A DNA stretch of 39,468 nucleotides from Bacteroidaceae bacterium (GCA_017461345.1 JAFTYP010000007.1:138291-177758), one strand, 5' to 3'. Positions 8,899 to 17,459 are shown, numbered from the stretch's first letter. Made by a program: numbers and translations. Notes: generated from the sequence alone by a model not told the origin.

Positions 8899-11101
8899 TC
8901 TTTACTCCTTTTACGGTTTTTAGTTTCTTGATAAGTTGTTGAAGGCGGCTGGTATCGTCGAGCATGACGGTAAGTGTGCCGTTGAAGAGCCCGTCTCCGG
9001 TGTCGATACTTATGCTTCGGAGCAGGATTTTCTCTTCCTTGCTGATGATACTTGTTATGTTGTTGACAATTCCAATATCGTCGTTTCCGATGACACGGAG
9101 TGTGATAGGATATTGACTGCCACGCTTTCCTGCCCACATTGCACGGACAATTCTGTAGCCGAAACGTTGGCGAAGTTGTGGGGCATTAGGGCAATTCTCT
9201 CGATGAATCTTGATGCCTCCGCCGCTTGTGACGAAGCCAAATACTTCATCTCCATAGACAGGTTGGCAACATCGTGCCATCTGAAAGTCGAGTCCCTTCA
9301 GGTTTTGGTCGATGACAAGAACGTCGGTGCCGATGGTTTGGTTTTTCGAGTTGTCGTCTTCCGGCAACACATATTGGTTTGCACTCTGTGTAGAAACGCT
9401 TTTTTCTGCTTCTCCTCGGTCGTATCGCTGCTGCTGTGCGTAGGCATCGAGTGCGGTGTTCATGTCGAGTTTCCCATCGGCAAGGGCGGCATAGAAGTCC
9501 GTTACGTAGCGATAACCGAGTTTTGTTATGGTGTGCATCAGTACGGGTTCTTCGAACTCGAGTTTCTTGTTTTTCATTTTTCGCTCGAGTTCTTCTTTGG
9601 CAAGCAGTGCCTGCCGGCTTTCCATCTCTTTGAGGCTTTGTCGAACCTTTGCCCTTGCTCGTGTTGTTGTGAGGATGTTGAGCCAGTCGCGCTTGGGTGT
9701 TTGGTTGGTGTTGGTGAGGATTTCCACCTGGTCGCCACTTTGTAGTTTCTGGCGTATGGTAACGTTTTTCCCTCCGATGCGTGCGCCGACGCATCGATTG
9801 CCTACTTTAGAGTGAATGTGATAGGCAAAGTCAAGTACGGTTGCGCCCATGGGAAGTTTGAAGATATCGCCTTTGGGTGAGAAGACGAATACTTCTTCTT
9901 CGTTCAAATCGAGTCGGAATTGGTCCATGAGATGTGCGTCGTCGTTGGCTTCGAGGGCGCTTCTTACGCCTGCCAGCCACTCTTCGACGCCGCTTTGTCC
10001 ACCTTTGATGCCTTTGTATCGCCAGTGTGCGGCAAGTCCATGCTCGGCGATGTCGTCCATTCGTTCTGTGCGTATTTGTACTTCAACCCATTTTTGTTCT
10101 GGACCAAGAACGGTGATGTGGAGGCTTTCGTACCCGTTGCTTTTGGGGACGGAGAGCCAGTCTCGCATGCGTTTGGGGTTGCTTTGGTACATATCGGTAA
10201 TGATGCTGAACACTTGCCAGCATTCCATTTTCTCTCGTTCGGGCGGTGACTTTAGTATGATGCGAATGGCAAAGAGGTCGTAAACGCCATCGACGTCGAC
10301 GTGTTGCTTCTGCATTTTCTGCCAGATGGAGTGGATGCTTTTTGTGCGTCCCTTCATGTGATATGTAAGTCCGGCTGCGGTGAGTTTCTCGTCGAGCGGT
10401 TTAAGGAACCGTTCGATGTATGCGTCTCGGCTGCGTTTGGTCTCGTTGAGTTTGTCTTTTATGTGGTAGTATGCGTCGCGTTCGAGGTATTTGAGGCTGA
10501 GGTCTTCCAGTTCGCTTTTGAGTTTATAGAGGCTGAGTTTGTGTGCGAGGGGTGCATAGAGATAGGCTGCCTCCATGGCTACTTTGCGTTGTGCATCGAG
10601 GTTTTGTGTGTCTCTGATTTGGCGCATGATGCATACGCGGTTGGCAATCATGATGAGAATAACGCGCATGTCTTCGGCAAAGGTGACGAGGAGGCTGCGG
10701 AAGTTCTCGGTTCCTACGGTTGCGCTCTTGGTATAGAGTTCTCTGATGCGCATCAGTCCGTGGAGTATCTTTGTTACATCCTGGCCGAATTCCTGTTGTA
10801 TTTCGTCGAGGGAGGCTGCTCCGCTTTTGAGGACCGACCAGAGGAGTACGCTGAGGACGCTGCCTCGCGAGAGTCCTATTTCTTCTGCGACGATAAGTGC
10901 GGTTTCGGTGTCTTTGACGATTGGATTGATGTTGAAGGCGTCGCGCTGGAGGAGTTCGTGCTGTGCGGCTCGGGTGAGGTACGATTTTACCTTTTCCTCG
11001 TCGCCTTCCTGTATCACGTCGGCAGCCAATGCAAAGAGTTTCTGTTGCATTGTTTCTACGTGGGTGCGTTCGTCTTCGGTAAAGAATTCCTTCATCTCCA
11101 T
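8882..11101 (-). CDS. relA: RelA/SpoT homologue, (p)ppGpp synthetase with degenerate hydrolase domain
   Basis: This 739-residue long RSH protein makes the stringent-response alarmone from ATP and GTP or GDP. The synthetase domain is intact by eye: GRTKSIHSIWQKM (251-263), YDLFAIR (274-280), RMRDW (311-315), YESLH (324-328) and EHGLAAHWRYK (353-363). A TGS domain (VFVFSPKGDIFKLP) and a C-terminal ACT domain (ITLRVIGNDDIGIVNNI) follow. The N-terminal HD hydrolase domain has lost its key residues: the usual LLHDVVED is LLWSVLKS (86-93) and the usual DRLHNMR is NRVCIMR (154-160). A synthetase-only role is therefore inferred, with a separate SpoT/Rel elsewhere. ATG at 11101 or the internal ATG at 11095 could be the start. 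Confidence 0.93.
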   Translation of the reverse strand: MEMKEFFTEDERTHVETMQQKLFALAADVIQEGDEEKVKSYLTRAAQHELLQRDAFNINPIVKDTETALIVAEEIGLSRGSVLSVLLWSVLKSGAASLDEIQQEFGQDVTKILHGLMRIRELYTKSATVGTENFRSLLVTFAEDMRVILIMIANRVCIMRQIRDTQNLDAQRKVAMEAAYLYAPLAHKLSLYKLKSELEDLSLKYLERDAYYHIKDKLNETKRSRDAYIERFLKPLDEKLTAAGLTYHMKGRTKSIHSIWQKMQKQHVDVDGVYDLFAIRIILKSPPEREKMECWQVFSIITDMYQSNPKRMRDWLSVPKSNGYESLHITVLGPEQKWVEVQIRTERMDDIAEHGLAAHWRYKGIKGGQSGVEEWLAGVRSALEANDDAHLMDQFRLDLNEEEVFVFSPKGDIFKLPMGATVLDFAYHIHSKVGNRCVGARIGGKNVTIRQKLQSGDQVEILTNTNQTPKRDWLNILTTTRARAKVRQSLKEMESRQALLAKEELERKMKNKKLEFEEPVLMHTITKLGYRYVTDFYAALADGKLDMNTALDAYAQQQRYDRGEAEKSVSTQSANQYVLPEDDNSKNQTIGTDVLVIDQNLKGLDFQMARCCQPVYGDEVFGFVTSGGGIKIHRENCPNAPQLRQRFGYRIVRAMWAGKRGSQYPITLRVIGNDDIGIVNNITSIISKEEKILLRSISIDTGDGLFNGTLTVMLDDTSRLQQLIKKLKTVKGVKNVSRS

Positions 11102-11206
11102 TGCGGATACGGTTTTAGTTTGTTGGACGGGTCTGCTGCCAGGCTGTGGCGGGATGAATACGGCATTGTGTTTTCTGTGGCAGACCGGCTTGGAATGTTA
11201 ACTCTG

Positions 11207-11214
11207 CAAAGGTA
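11207..11214 (-). promoter_or_regulatory. -7 promoter box for relA and the S9 peptidase gene
   Basis: The minus strand reads TACCTTTG, about 105 nt upstream of the relA start, preceded by AT-rich DNA. The -33 position shows TTTC instead of TTTG. Confidence 0.6.
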
Positions 11215-11605
11215 CATTATTAAATTGGAAACAGAAAGCAGTTTATTAAAAAATATAGGATATAGGCCAACAATTAAGAATTTTTTCACCTTCGAAGGCG
11301 TTGTGTTAATCTGAATCATTTGTCTGTCTTCCGACGATTCTGCCGGCTGACATTTTGCTTGTCTTTTGGGGTTTTGGGTTACAATCTGTATTTTTCTACT
11401 TCGCTCAGAATCGCTTAAAATCCATCGGGCAGTGTCTTTGCCGTTTTTTTGGAAAAATGAGATGGGGGATTGCCTTGCTTGATATTCATGAGGTTAAGTG
11501 TCTGTCTGTTGTTTTTGGAAATGCTTTTTGCAAATAATGGTTAAGAGTTCTTGCAGTTTCGGTGTGCCTTTTGGGCTCAAAAGGCTTTGGGATTTTCTGT
11601 GACAA
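11215..11605. other. Intergenic stretch with no recognised gene
   Basis: Between the relA promoter and the array at 11606 I see only short open frames with no family resemblance. Two isolated GGTTAAG pieces (11492 and 11539) resemble GGTTAACC-type array units but are 47 bp apart, so they are not in 22-bp register. Confidence 0.5.
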
Positions 11606-11693
11606 CCCATGCCAAGTTTGCCGACATCCCATGCCGAGTCTGGCAATATCCCGTATCGAGTCGGCAAACGACCCATGCCATATGGCTGAAACC
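11606..11693. repeat. 22-bp-period tandem array, CCCATGCC type, about four units
   Basis: Units start at 11606, 11628, 11650 and 11672, exactly 22 bp apart. They begin CCCATGCC (CCCGTATC in unit 3), continue with A/GAGT, and end in TTTGCCGACAT, TGGCAATAT or CGGCAAACGA. TGCC and GGCA within unit 2 form a short inverted repeat. The array sits in the roughly 760-nt gap between divergently transcribed relA and the PepSY-like genes. Confidence 0.85.
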
Positions 11694-11891
11694 GACGTAG
11701 ATTGCCTGGAATTTTGTCTATTTTCGAAGTGATAAAATGTCAGCGTATCTGTCAAATTGCTTACAGAATGACTTTTTACGACTTATGTGGCGACTACGGC
11801 AATCTAATGACACGCCGATAGTGTTATAACTTATTAAAATGCCATGAGATATTGTTTAGAGATATGAATAATCTTGAAAAATGATTAAACC

Positions 11892-11912
11892 AGTATCATA
11901 AAATATGATACT
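11892..11912. promoter_or_regulatory. Inverted repeat, candidate operator of the PepSY-like gene pair
   Basis: AGTATCATA (11892-11900) and TATGATACT (11904-11912) form a perfect 9-bp inverted repeat around a 3-nt spacer. It ends 15 bp before the -7 box at 11928 and covers the position where a -33 box would lie. No TTTG is found there. It could be a repressor or response-regulator site. It is too AT-rich for a strong terminator, and no U-run follows. Confidence 0.5.
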
Positions 11913-11927
11913 ATATATATTTATTGC

Positions 11928-11935
11928 TATATTTG
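11928..11935 (+). promoter_or_regulatory. -7 promoter box for the PepSY-like genes
   Basis: TATATTTG matches TAnnTTTG, 40 nt upstream of the ATG at 11976. The -33 TTTG is missing, and an inverted repeat stands in its place. Confidence 0.6.
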
Positions 11936-11975
11936 CATTGACAAAAGATGTTTAACTGGTTTAAAATTTACGACT

Positions 11976-12239
11976 ATGAAAAGAACGTTTCAGTTGGTGG
12001 CACTTGCAGTCATCTTAATTTCTCTTGCAAGTTGTGAAGAGAAGAAGATAGTGACCATTACCGACCTCCCACAGTCTGCCCAAACATACATACAGGAAAA
12101 TGTGCCAGATGCAAAGGTGATGTACATCAAAATGGAAAAGGATTTCTTCCGTACAAAGTATGAAGTTCGGTTCGACAACCAGTTGGAACTCGAGTTCAAG
12201 GGCGACGGCACACTCGTAGATGTCGATGTGAACGACTGA
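11976..12239 (+). CDS. Small PepSY-like putative lipoprotein
   Basis: This 87-residue protein has a lipoprotein signal peptide with lipobox LASC, so the mature protein would start at Cys20. The mature part begins ITDLPQSAQTYIQENVPDAKV and continues with a K-Y-E-V-x-F and L-E-F-K-x-D-G-T pattern. This matches the Bacteroidetes PepSY-like (DUF2874) beta-alpha-beta fold, one repeat. The family's role is unknown. Members are small periplasmic proteins often found with two-component systems. The next gene (36 nt on) encodes a two-repeat version, so the pair probably arose by duplication. The promoter with an inverted repeat upstream suggests specific regulation. Confidence 0.8.
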   Translation: MKRTFQLVALAVILISLASCEEKKIVTITDLPQSAQTYIQENVPDAKVMYIKMEKDFFRTKYEVRFDNQLELEFKGDGTLVDVDVND

Positions 12240-12274
12240 AATAACAACATGTTTAACCCTAATACAACGATGCT

Positions 12275-12691
12275 ATGAAACAGATTGGATACTTGCTGAT
12301 GGCAATCATCAGCCTGATGCCGTTGAATATCAGTGCACGCAACAAAATAATTCCTGCAGAGAACCTTCCACAGTCGGCCAAGGCATTCATCGCAGAAAAC
12401 TATAAGGGCCAAAAGATTCTCCGCATCGAAAAAGACTGGAATTCCTACGACTGCATCCTATCAAACGGCACAAAAATAGAATTCACGAAGAAAGGAGTCT
12501 GGGAAGAGGTTGAACACAATCTTACAGATGCCATAGTTCCGAAAGCAATACAGAACTACGTGAAAACCAACTTCCCCAACAATGCCATCGAAAAGATTGA
12601 GAAAGAACGCTATGGCTACGACATCGAACTGACGAACGACATCAGCATGAAGTTCAACAAACAAGGTACATTCATCAGAATGAAAGACTGA
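12275..12691 (+). CDS. Secreted protein with two PepSY-like repeats
   Basis: This 138-residue protein starts with a signal peptide (MKQIGYLLMAIISLMPLNIS-AR) without a lipobox. It then has two copies of the motif found in the preceding gene. Repeat 1 runs from about 30 to 75 (ENLPQSAKAFIAENY, then IEFTKKGVWEE). Repeat 2 runs from about 85 to 138 (IVPKAIQNYVKTNFP, then SMKFNKQGTFIRM). It belongs to the PepSY-like (DUF2874) group; the function is not known. It lies 36 nt after the lipoprotein gene and ends at a strong terminator, so the two form a bicistronic unit. Confidence 0.8.
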   Translation: MKQIGYLLMAIISLMPLNISARNKIIPAENLPQSAKAFIAENYKGQKILRIEKDWNSYDCILSNGTKIEFTKKGVWEEVEHNLTDAIVPKAIQNYVKTNFPNNAIEKIEKERYGYDIELTNDISMKFNKQGTFIRMKD

Positions 12692-12713
12692 AGTCGTGGC
12701 AATATCATCAACG

Positions 12714-12745
12714 AATCGGCCGGAGTTTTTCCGGCCGATTTTTTG
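12714..12745 (+). terminator. Intrinsic terminator of the PepSY-like pair
   Basis: An 11-bp stem, AATCGGCCGGA (12714-12724) with TCCGGCCGATT (12730-12740), encloses a 5-nt loop and is followed by a T-run (TTTTTTG). Confidence 0.93.
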
Positions 12746-12795
12746 TTCCGATTAAATAAATATTCATTCTTCTTTCATTTTACATGATAAATTCG

Positions 12796-12803
12796 TATAT
12801 TTG
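12796..12803 (+). promoter_or_regulatory. -7 promoter box for the DUF4301 gene
   Basis: TATATTTG lies 35 nt upstream of the ATG at 12839, just after the preceding terminator. TTTC stands near -33. Confidence 0.6.
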
Positions 12804-12838
12804 CAAGGAATTTGTAAACAATCAAAAAACACAAGTAT

Positions 12839-14365
12839 ATGTTCAACGCTGAAGATATTCTGCAAATAGAGCAGAAAGGAATGAACGAGGCGCAAATAAA
12901 CGCACAGTTGGAAAACTTCAAAAACGGCTTTGAATTCCTCAAACTCGAGGGCGCTGCAGCCGTCGGAAAAGGCATTGTCGCTCCTACAGAAGACGAGGCA
13001 GAAGCCTACATCCAGGCTTGGAATAACTATAAGGCAGAAGGGCATAACATTACCAAGTTCGTACCTGCAAGCGGAGCAGCCAGCCGAATGTTCAAGAACT
13101 TGTTTGAGTTTCTCAATGCAGACTACGAGGCTCCTGACACAGATTTCGAGAAGACATTCTTTGCCCACATACACAATTTTGCATTCTACGATGCACTGAA
13201 CGATGCTTGTTTCCTGAACGAAGGCAAAGGCATCGATGCGCTCATCGAAGAAAGAGACTATAAAGCCGTCGTCGCCAACCTGCTCGGAGAAGACGGCCTA
13301 AACTACGGACAACTACCGAAGGGCCTGCTTCAGTTCCACACGTACAACGATTGTGCCAAGACTCCCGTTGAGGAACATCTCACAGAAGCCGCACTCTATG
13401 CAAGCAGTAGGGGAGAGGCAGACGTGCACTTTACAGTCAGCCACGAACATCATGACCTTTTCCAGGAACTCATCGACCGCGTCCTTCCTGAATTTAAGGC
13501 ACAGTACAAACTCACATACAATGTTAGTCTAAGCGAACAGAAGCCAAGCACAGACACCATCGCCGTCAACATGGACAACACGCCCTTCCGTACAAACGAT
13601 GGAAAACTATTGTTCCGTCCGGGTGGTCATGGCGCACTCATCGAGAATCTTAACGACCTGAAGAGCGACATTGTCTTCATCAAAAACATCGACAACGTAG
13701 TCCCCGACTATCTGAAAGCAGAAACAGTTTACTGGAAACAGGTCATCGCAGGTGTTCTCGTCGAAGTACAGAAACAGGTGTTCGGCTACCTCCGTTTGCT
13801 CGACAGCCACAAGTATTCTCACGACGACCTCGAAGAAATCATCCGTTTCACCCGTCATACTCTCGGATGTAACATCTCCGGATTGAAGGATTTGGAAGAC
13901 ACCGAACTGCACATATACCTTAGAAAGAAACTCAATCGCCCCATTCGTGTCTGTGGCGTAGTGAAGAACGTCGGCGAGCCCGGCGGTGGTCCTTTCCTCG
14001 CATACAATCCCGATGGCAGTGTTTCGCTGCAGATTTTGGAGAGTAGCCAAATAGATCAAAACAATCCGGAATACATGAAGATGTTCACACAAGGCACTCA
14101 TTTCAATCCCGTCGACCTTGTTTGTGCTGTCCGAAACTATAAGGGTGAGAAGTTCAACCTGCCCGATTTTGTTGACCCTGCAACAGGTTTCATTTCATAC
14201 AAGAGTAAGGATGGCAAGGAACTGAAGGCACTCGAATTGCCTGGTCTATGGAATGGTGCAATGAGCGACTGGAACACAATTATGGTAGAGGTGCCCCTCA
14301 CGACCTTTAATCCGGTTAAGACGGTCAACGACCTGTTGCGTTCGCAACACCAACCCTCTGCATGA
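12839..14365 (+). CDS. DUF4301 family protein, sugar nucleotidyltransferase-like
   Basis: This 508-residue cytosolic protein belongs to the Bacteroidetes DUF4301 family, whose role is not established. Three segments resemble UDP-sugar pyrophosphorylases: VPASGAASRMFKNL (75-88), like the nucleotide-binding LxxGxGTRLG loop; PGGHGALIENL (261-271), like the GHGxxxxxL substrate loop; and DIVFIKNIDNVVP (277-289), like the xxFxxNxDN metal-binding segment. LPKGLLQFHTY (159-169) may correspond to the LPK motif. I infer a GT-A-like nucleotidyltransferase fold. It has no signal peptide and no membrane segment. fhs follows after 44 nt but is functionally unrelated. Confidence 0.85.
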   Translation: MFNAEDILQIEQKGMNEAQINAQLENFKNGFEFLKLEGAAAVGKGIVAPTEDEAEAYIQAWNNYKAEGHNITKFVPASGAASRMFKNLFEFLNADYEAPDTDFEKTFFAHIHNFAFYDALNDACFLNEGKGIDALIEERDYKAVVANLLGEDGLNYGQLPKGLLQFHTYNDCAKTPVEEHLTEAALYASSRGEADVHFTVSHEHHDLFQELIDRVLPEFKAQYKLTYNVSLSEQKPSTDTIAVNMDNTPFRTNDGKLLFRPGGHGALIENLNDLKSDIVFIKNIDNVVPDYLKAETVYWKQVIAGVLVEVQKQVFGYLRLLDSHKYSHDDLEEIIRFTRHTLGCNISGLKDLEDTELHIYLRKKLNRPIRVCGVVKNVGEPGGGPFLAYNPDGSVSLQILESSQIDQNNPEYMKMFTQGTHFNPVDLVCAVRNYKGEKFNLPDFVDPATGFISYKSKDGKELKALELPGLWNGAMSDWNTIMVEVPLTTFNPVKTVNDLLRSQHQPSA

Positions 14366-14409
14366 GAATAGTATTTTATTTTGATAGATGAATCCTTAAC
14401 ACACAAGAT

Positions 14410-16080
14410 ATGAAATCAGATATTCAGATAGCACGCGAGACGCCGTTGCTTCATATAACAGAGATTGCCGGCAAACTTGGCATTTCGGCCGACCTGCTAC
14501 AGCCTTATGGACATTATACGGCAAAGGTTCCGGAGACACTCATCGACGATGAGAAAGTTAAACAACACAAACTTATTCTTGTCACAGCCATCACTCCTAC
14601 AAAGGCCGGCATTGGAAAGACAACAGTCAGCGTCGGGCTTGCTCTTGGCATGAATCGTATCGGCAAGAAGGCTGTCGTTGCTTTGCGTGAGCCTTCGCTC
14701 GGTCCTTGCTTCGGCATGAAAGGCGGTGCTGCAGGCGGTGGCTATGCACAGGTGCTTCCGATGGACAAGATCAACCTGCACTTTACCGGTGACTTCCATG
14801 CCATCACGTCGGCTCACAACATGATAACCGCCTTGATGGACAACTACATCTATCAGCATCGCGAAGAAGGTTTTGCCTTGAAGGAAGTGCTGTGGAAGCG
14901 TGTTCTCGACGTCAACGACCGTAATCTCCGATACATTGTTACCGGACTTGGTGCAAAGACCAATGGCGTAACGATGGAGAGTGGTTTCGACATCACGCCG
15001 GCAAGTGAGATTATGGCCATTCTTTGTCTGGCAAAAGACCAGCACGATTTGCGCAGAAGGATTGAAAACATTCTGCTTGGCACCACAATAGACGGAAAAC
15101 CTTTCCGTGTAAAAGACATGGGAGTGGCAGGAGCAATTTGTGTTCTTCTGAAGGATGCCATACAGCCCAACCTCGTCCAGACAACGGAAAACACACCTTC
15201 TTTCGTGCATGGCGGCCCGTTTGCCAACATAGCACATGGTTGCAACAGTGTGATGGCAACACGTCTTGCCTTGACTTTCGGCGACTACGTCATCACGGAA
15301 GCCGGTTTCGGTGCGGACCTGGGTGCAGAGAAGTTCTTCAATATCAAGTGTAGAAAGAATGGCTTGCAGCCGGCTCTCACTGTGCTTGTTGCTACCACAC
15401 AAGGCTTGAAGATGCATGGCGGCGTGCCTGAAACGGAGATTAAACAGCCCAACCTTGCCGGTCTGCAAGAGGGCTTGAAGAACCTCGACCGCCATATCGC
15501 CAATCTGCAAGGCTTCGGACAGACCGTTGTTGTATGCTTCAATCGCTATGCTGCCGACACAGACGAAGAGATAGAACTCTGCCGTCAGCATTGTGCAGAA
15601 CTGGGAGTGGGCTTTGCTATCAATAATGCATTCATGGAGGGCGGCAAGGGAGCCGAAGAGTTGGCACACCTTGTGGCTGACACCATAGAACAGAATCCCA
15701 GCAAACCGTTGCAACTTAGTTATCCCGACGAAGTGTCTGTAGAGGAGAAAGCAGAGGCAGTTGCCAAGAAGGTATATGGTGCAGACGGTGTCACCTTTAG
15801 CCCCGCAGCAAAGAAGATGATAGCAAAAATCAATGAGATGGGCATCAGCCATTATCCCATTTGCATTGCCAAGACACAATACTCCTTCTCTGCCGACGCC
15901 AAGGCTTACGGCGTACCCACAGGCTTCAAAATAAACATACGCGACATCGTTATAAATTGCGGTGCAGAAATGCTCGTCCTCATTGCCGGCGACATTATGC
16001 GTATGCCCGGCCTTCCAAAGAGTCCGCAGGCAGAACGCATCGACCTTACACCGGAAGGAGAAATCGACGGACTGTCATAG
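14410..16080 (+). CDS. fhs: Formate-tetrahydrofolate ligase
   Basis: This 556-residue enzyme joins formate to tetrahydrofolate with ATP to give 10-formyltetrahydrofolate for one-carbon metabolism. The P-loop [11 protein letters not shown] lies at 62-72. The family blocks [19 protein letters not shown] (92-110) and [16 protein letters not shown] (118-133) are intact, and the C-terminal part ([19 protein letters not shown]) matches as well. Length is normal. The gene sits 44 nt after the DUF4301 gene and may be read through from its promoter, as no clear -7 box is seen in the gap. A terminator follows at 16115-16167. Confidence 0.97.
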   Translation: MKSDIQIARETPLLHITEIAGKLGISADLLQPYGHYTAKVPETLIDDEKVKQHKLILVTAITPTKAGIGKTTVSVGLALGMNRIGKKAVVALREPSLGPCFGMKGGAAGGGYAQVLPMDKINLHFTGDFHAITSAHNMITALMDNYIYQHREEGFALKEVLWKRVLDVNDRNLRYIVTGLGAKTNGVTMESGFDITPASEIMAILCLAKDQHDLRRRIENILLGTTIDGKPFRVKDMGVAGAICVLLKDAIQPNLVQTTENTPSFVHGGPFANIAHGCNSVMATRLALTFGDYVITEAGFGADLGAEKFFNIKCRKNGLQPALTVLVATTQGLKMHGGVPETEIKQPNLAGLQEGLKNLDRHIANLQGFGQTVVVCFNRYAADTDEEIELCRQHCAELGVGFAINNAFMEGGKGAEELAHLVADTIEQNPSKPLQLSYPDEVSVEEKAEAVAKKVYGADGVTFSPAAKKMIAKINEMGISHYPICIAKTQYSFSADAKAYGVPTGFKINIRDIVINCGAEMLVLIAGDIMRMPGLPKSPQAERIDLTPEGEIDGLS

Positions 16081-16114
16081 TTCATGCGATAGGCTCTTGT
16101 CCTTATATATTTAA

Positions 16115-16167
16115 CGTGCTAAAGTGGCAAGCATCTCAATCATGTTTGTCATTTTAGCATGTTTTTT
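16115..16167 (+). terminator. Probable intrinsic terminator of fhs
   Basis: CGTGCTAAA (16115-16123) pairs with TTTAGCATG (16153-16161) with one G-U pair, across a 29-nt loop. Six T follow (16162-16167). The loop is long, so this is less certain than the other terminators. Confidence 0.65.
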
Positions 16168-16203
16168 ATGTCTATTCCTTGCTTGCTATTCAAAAGTATT
16201 TTA

Positions 16204-16211
16204 TATCTTTG
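16204..16211 (+). promoter_or_regulatory. -7 promoter box for the FISUMP-type gene
   Basis: TATCTTTG matches TAnnTTTG. It would give a leader of about 320 nt before the ATG at 16540. CTTG lies about 18 nt upstream. Confidence 0.55.
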
Positions 16212-16539
16212 CAAAGCGAAAGGTTATCAAACACCCTCGGCGGAGGCACTTTCGTACTTTATCGGAAATAAACGAAGCGTTATGCTCTTCTCTTGCAAGT
16301 AGAAAACCTAGGAAATTTTCATCATTGCATAGAATCTCCAGAGACCTGTAATAGTGGCTCAAAATAGAACGAAGACGACATAGCAGCTTCACGCGATAGC
16401 GTGGGACTGACTTATCATCTTTTCTATTTGGGCTTTCCTAGGGCCTTCTACTTGAAGATGGGACATACAGTTCCACGCTTCTTGCATTCTGTTTAATGTT
16501 CTTTTGGCACTGGAGGACAACCAAACATTCATCTTCAAT
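16212..16539 (+). other. Long untranslated leader with no recognised gene
   Basis: No coding sequence is convincing in this stretch. It contains a compact hairpin, CACGC-GATA-GCGTG (about 16391-16404). Short open frames on both strands show no family resemblance. It may be a regulatory leader or decayed sequence. Confidence 0.4.
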
Positions 16540-17307
16540 ATGGAGAAAAGAAAACACATTTGTATGTTGCTACTACTTCTTATGGCAAGTATGCAGGCCA
16601 CATGGGGACAGAAGATTGTACCACACATGACAGACAAACAAACAGTAGAGTACAACATTTCGCAGTTGGACAGTTTTTCCTTTTTGGAGGGAACAAATGA
16701 AGAAATTAAAGAAGAGCACGAATGGGTTGACCTCGGTTTGCCGTCGGGAACGTTGTGGGCAACTTGTAATGTCGGTGCCAACAGTCCTGAAGAATATGGT
16801 AATCACTTTGCTTGGGGCGAAACCCAGCCTAAAACGTCTTACAACTGGAGTACCTATAAGTACTGTAAAGGTTCAGCTTCTACAATGACGAAGTACTGCA
16901 CAAACAGTAGTTACGGCACCGTTGACAACAAGACCGAACTCGAACCATCTGACGATGCTGCCACAGCGAACTGGGGCAACAACTGGCAGATGCCGAGCCT
17001 TGAGCAGTTAAAGGAACTCTACAATAGCAGTTACACAACTACTACATGGACAACCATGAATGGCGTTTATGGCAGGAAGATAACCAGCAAGAGCAACGGC
17101 AACAGTATCTTTTTGCCGGCTGCCGGTCGTCGCTTCGATACGAGCCTCAACTATGCAGGTAGCTTCGGCCTCTATTGGTCGCGTTCGCTCTATGCGGGCC
17201 ACAGCAACAACGTTTATGTACTGTTCTTCAATTCCAGGAATATCTTCACGGGCAACGACAGCCGCTGCTACGGCCGTAGCGTTCGCCCCGTCCGTGTGAA
17301 GAAGTAA
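16540..17307 (+). CDS. Secreted FISUMP-type (C-type-lectin-like) protein
   Basis: I start the gene at ATG 16540 (MEKRKHICML) because this gives a clean signal peptide ending near ATWGQ; the frame is open 12 codons further upstream. The mature protein first has a short VEYNISQLDSFSF motif, common in Bacteroidetes surface proteins. A FISUMP-type domain follows, with WVDLGLPSGTLWATCNVGA, HFAWGE, WQMPSLEQLKELY, IFLPAAGRR, YWSRSLY and GRSVRPV. FISUMP domains are related to FGE/C-type-lectin folds and probably bind ligands at the cell surface. The total is 255 residues. The C-terminal 40 residues resemble the variable regions of diversity-generating retroelement targets, though no reverse transcriptase is seen in this window. 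No type IX sorting signal was recognised. Confidence 0.8.
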   Translation: MEKRKHICMLLLLLMASMQATWGQKIVPHMTDKQTVEYNISQLDSFSFLEGTNEEIKEEHEWVDLGLPSGTLWATCNVGANSPEEYGNHFAWGETQPKTSYNWSTYKYCKGSASTMTKYCTNSSYGTVDNKTELEPSDDAATANWGNNWQMPSLEQLKELYNSSYTTTTWTTMNGVYGRKITSKSNGNSIFLPAAGRRFDTSLNYAGSFGLYWSRSLYAGHSNNVYVLFFNSRNIFTGNDSRCYGRSVRPVRVKK

Positions 17308-17329
17308 GTCTATCGCATAAGAAAACCAA

Positions 17330-17459
17330 CTCCTGCAGTCCACTTGACGAAATGGACGCATCCTTCTGGCAAAGTTCACGTGTGAACTTGTCGAACTTCT
17401 CTGCAGAACTTGCCCAACTTCTGCAGAGAAGTTTGTTAAGTTCTCTTGAGCGTAAATTT
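17330..17459. repeat. 22-bp-period tandem array, TTCTCTGCAG type, copy 2
   Basis: AAGTTC or AACTTC begins units at 17372, 17394, 17416 and 17438, exactly 22 bp apart. Unit 1 is a perfect 18-bp palindrome (AAGTTCACGTGTGAACTT). Unit 3 is AACTTCT-gcag-AGAAGTT. Spacers are GTCG, GCCC and TGTT. The left flank (from 17330) carries CTGCAGTCCACTTG and TGGACGCATCC, which are shared with copies 1 and 3. The array lies between the FISUMP-type gene and the rpsA promoter. Confidence 0.85.

Noticed and set aside
14497..15879. Open frame of 460 codons antisense to fhs
   Set aside because: fhs is clear on the plus strand. The antisense product is Cys- and His-rich without recognisable domains.
16124..16351. 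Small open frame of 75 codons after fhs
   Set aside because: It begins inside the fhs terminator and crosses the next promoter. It has no family match.
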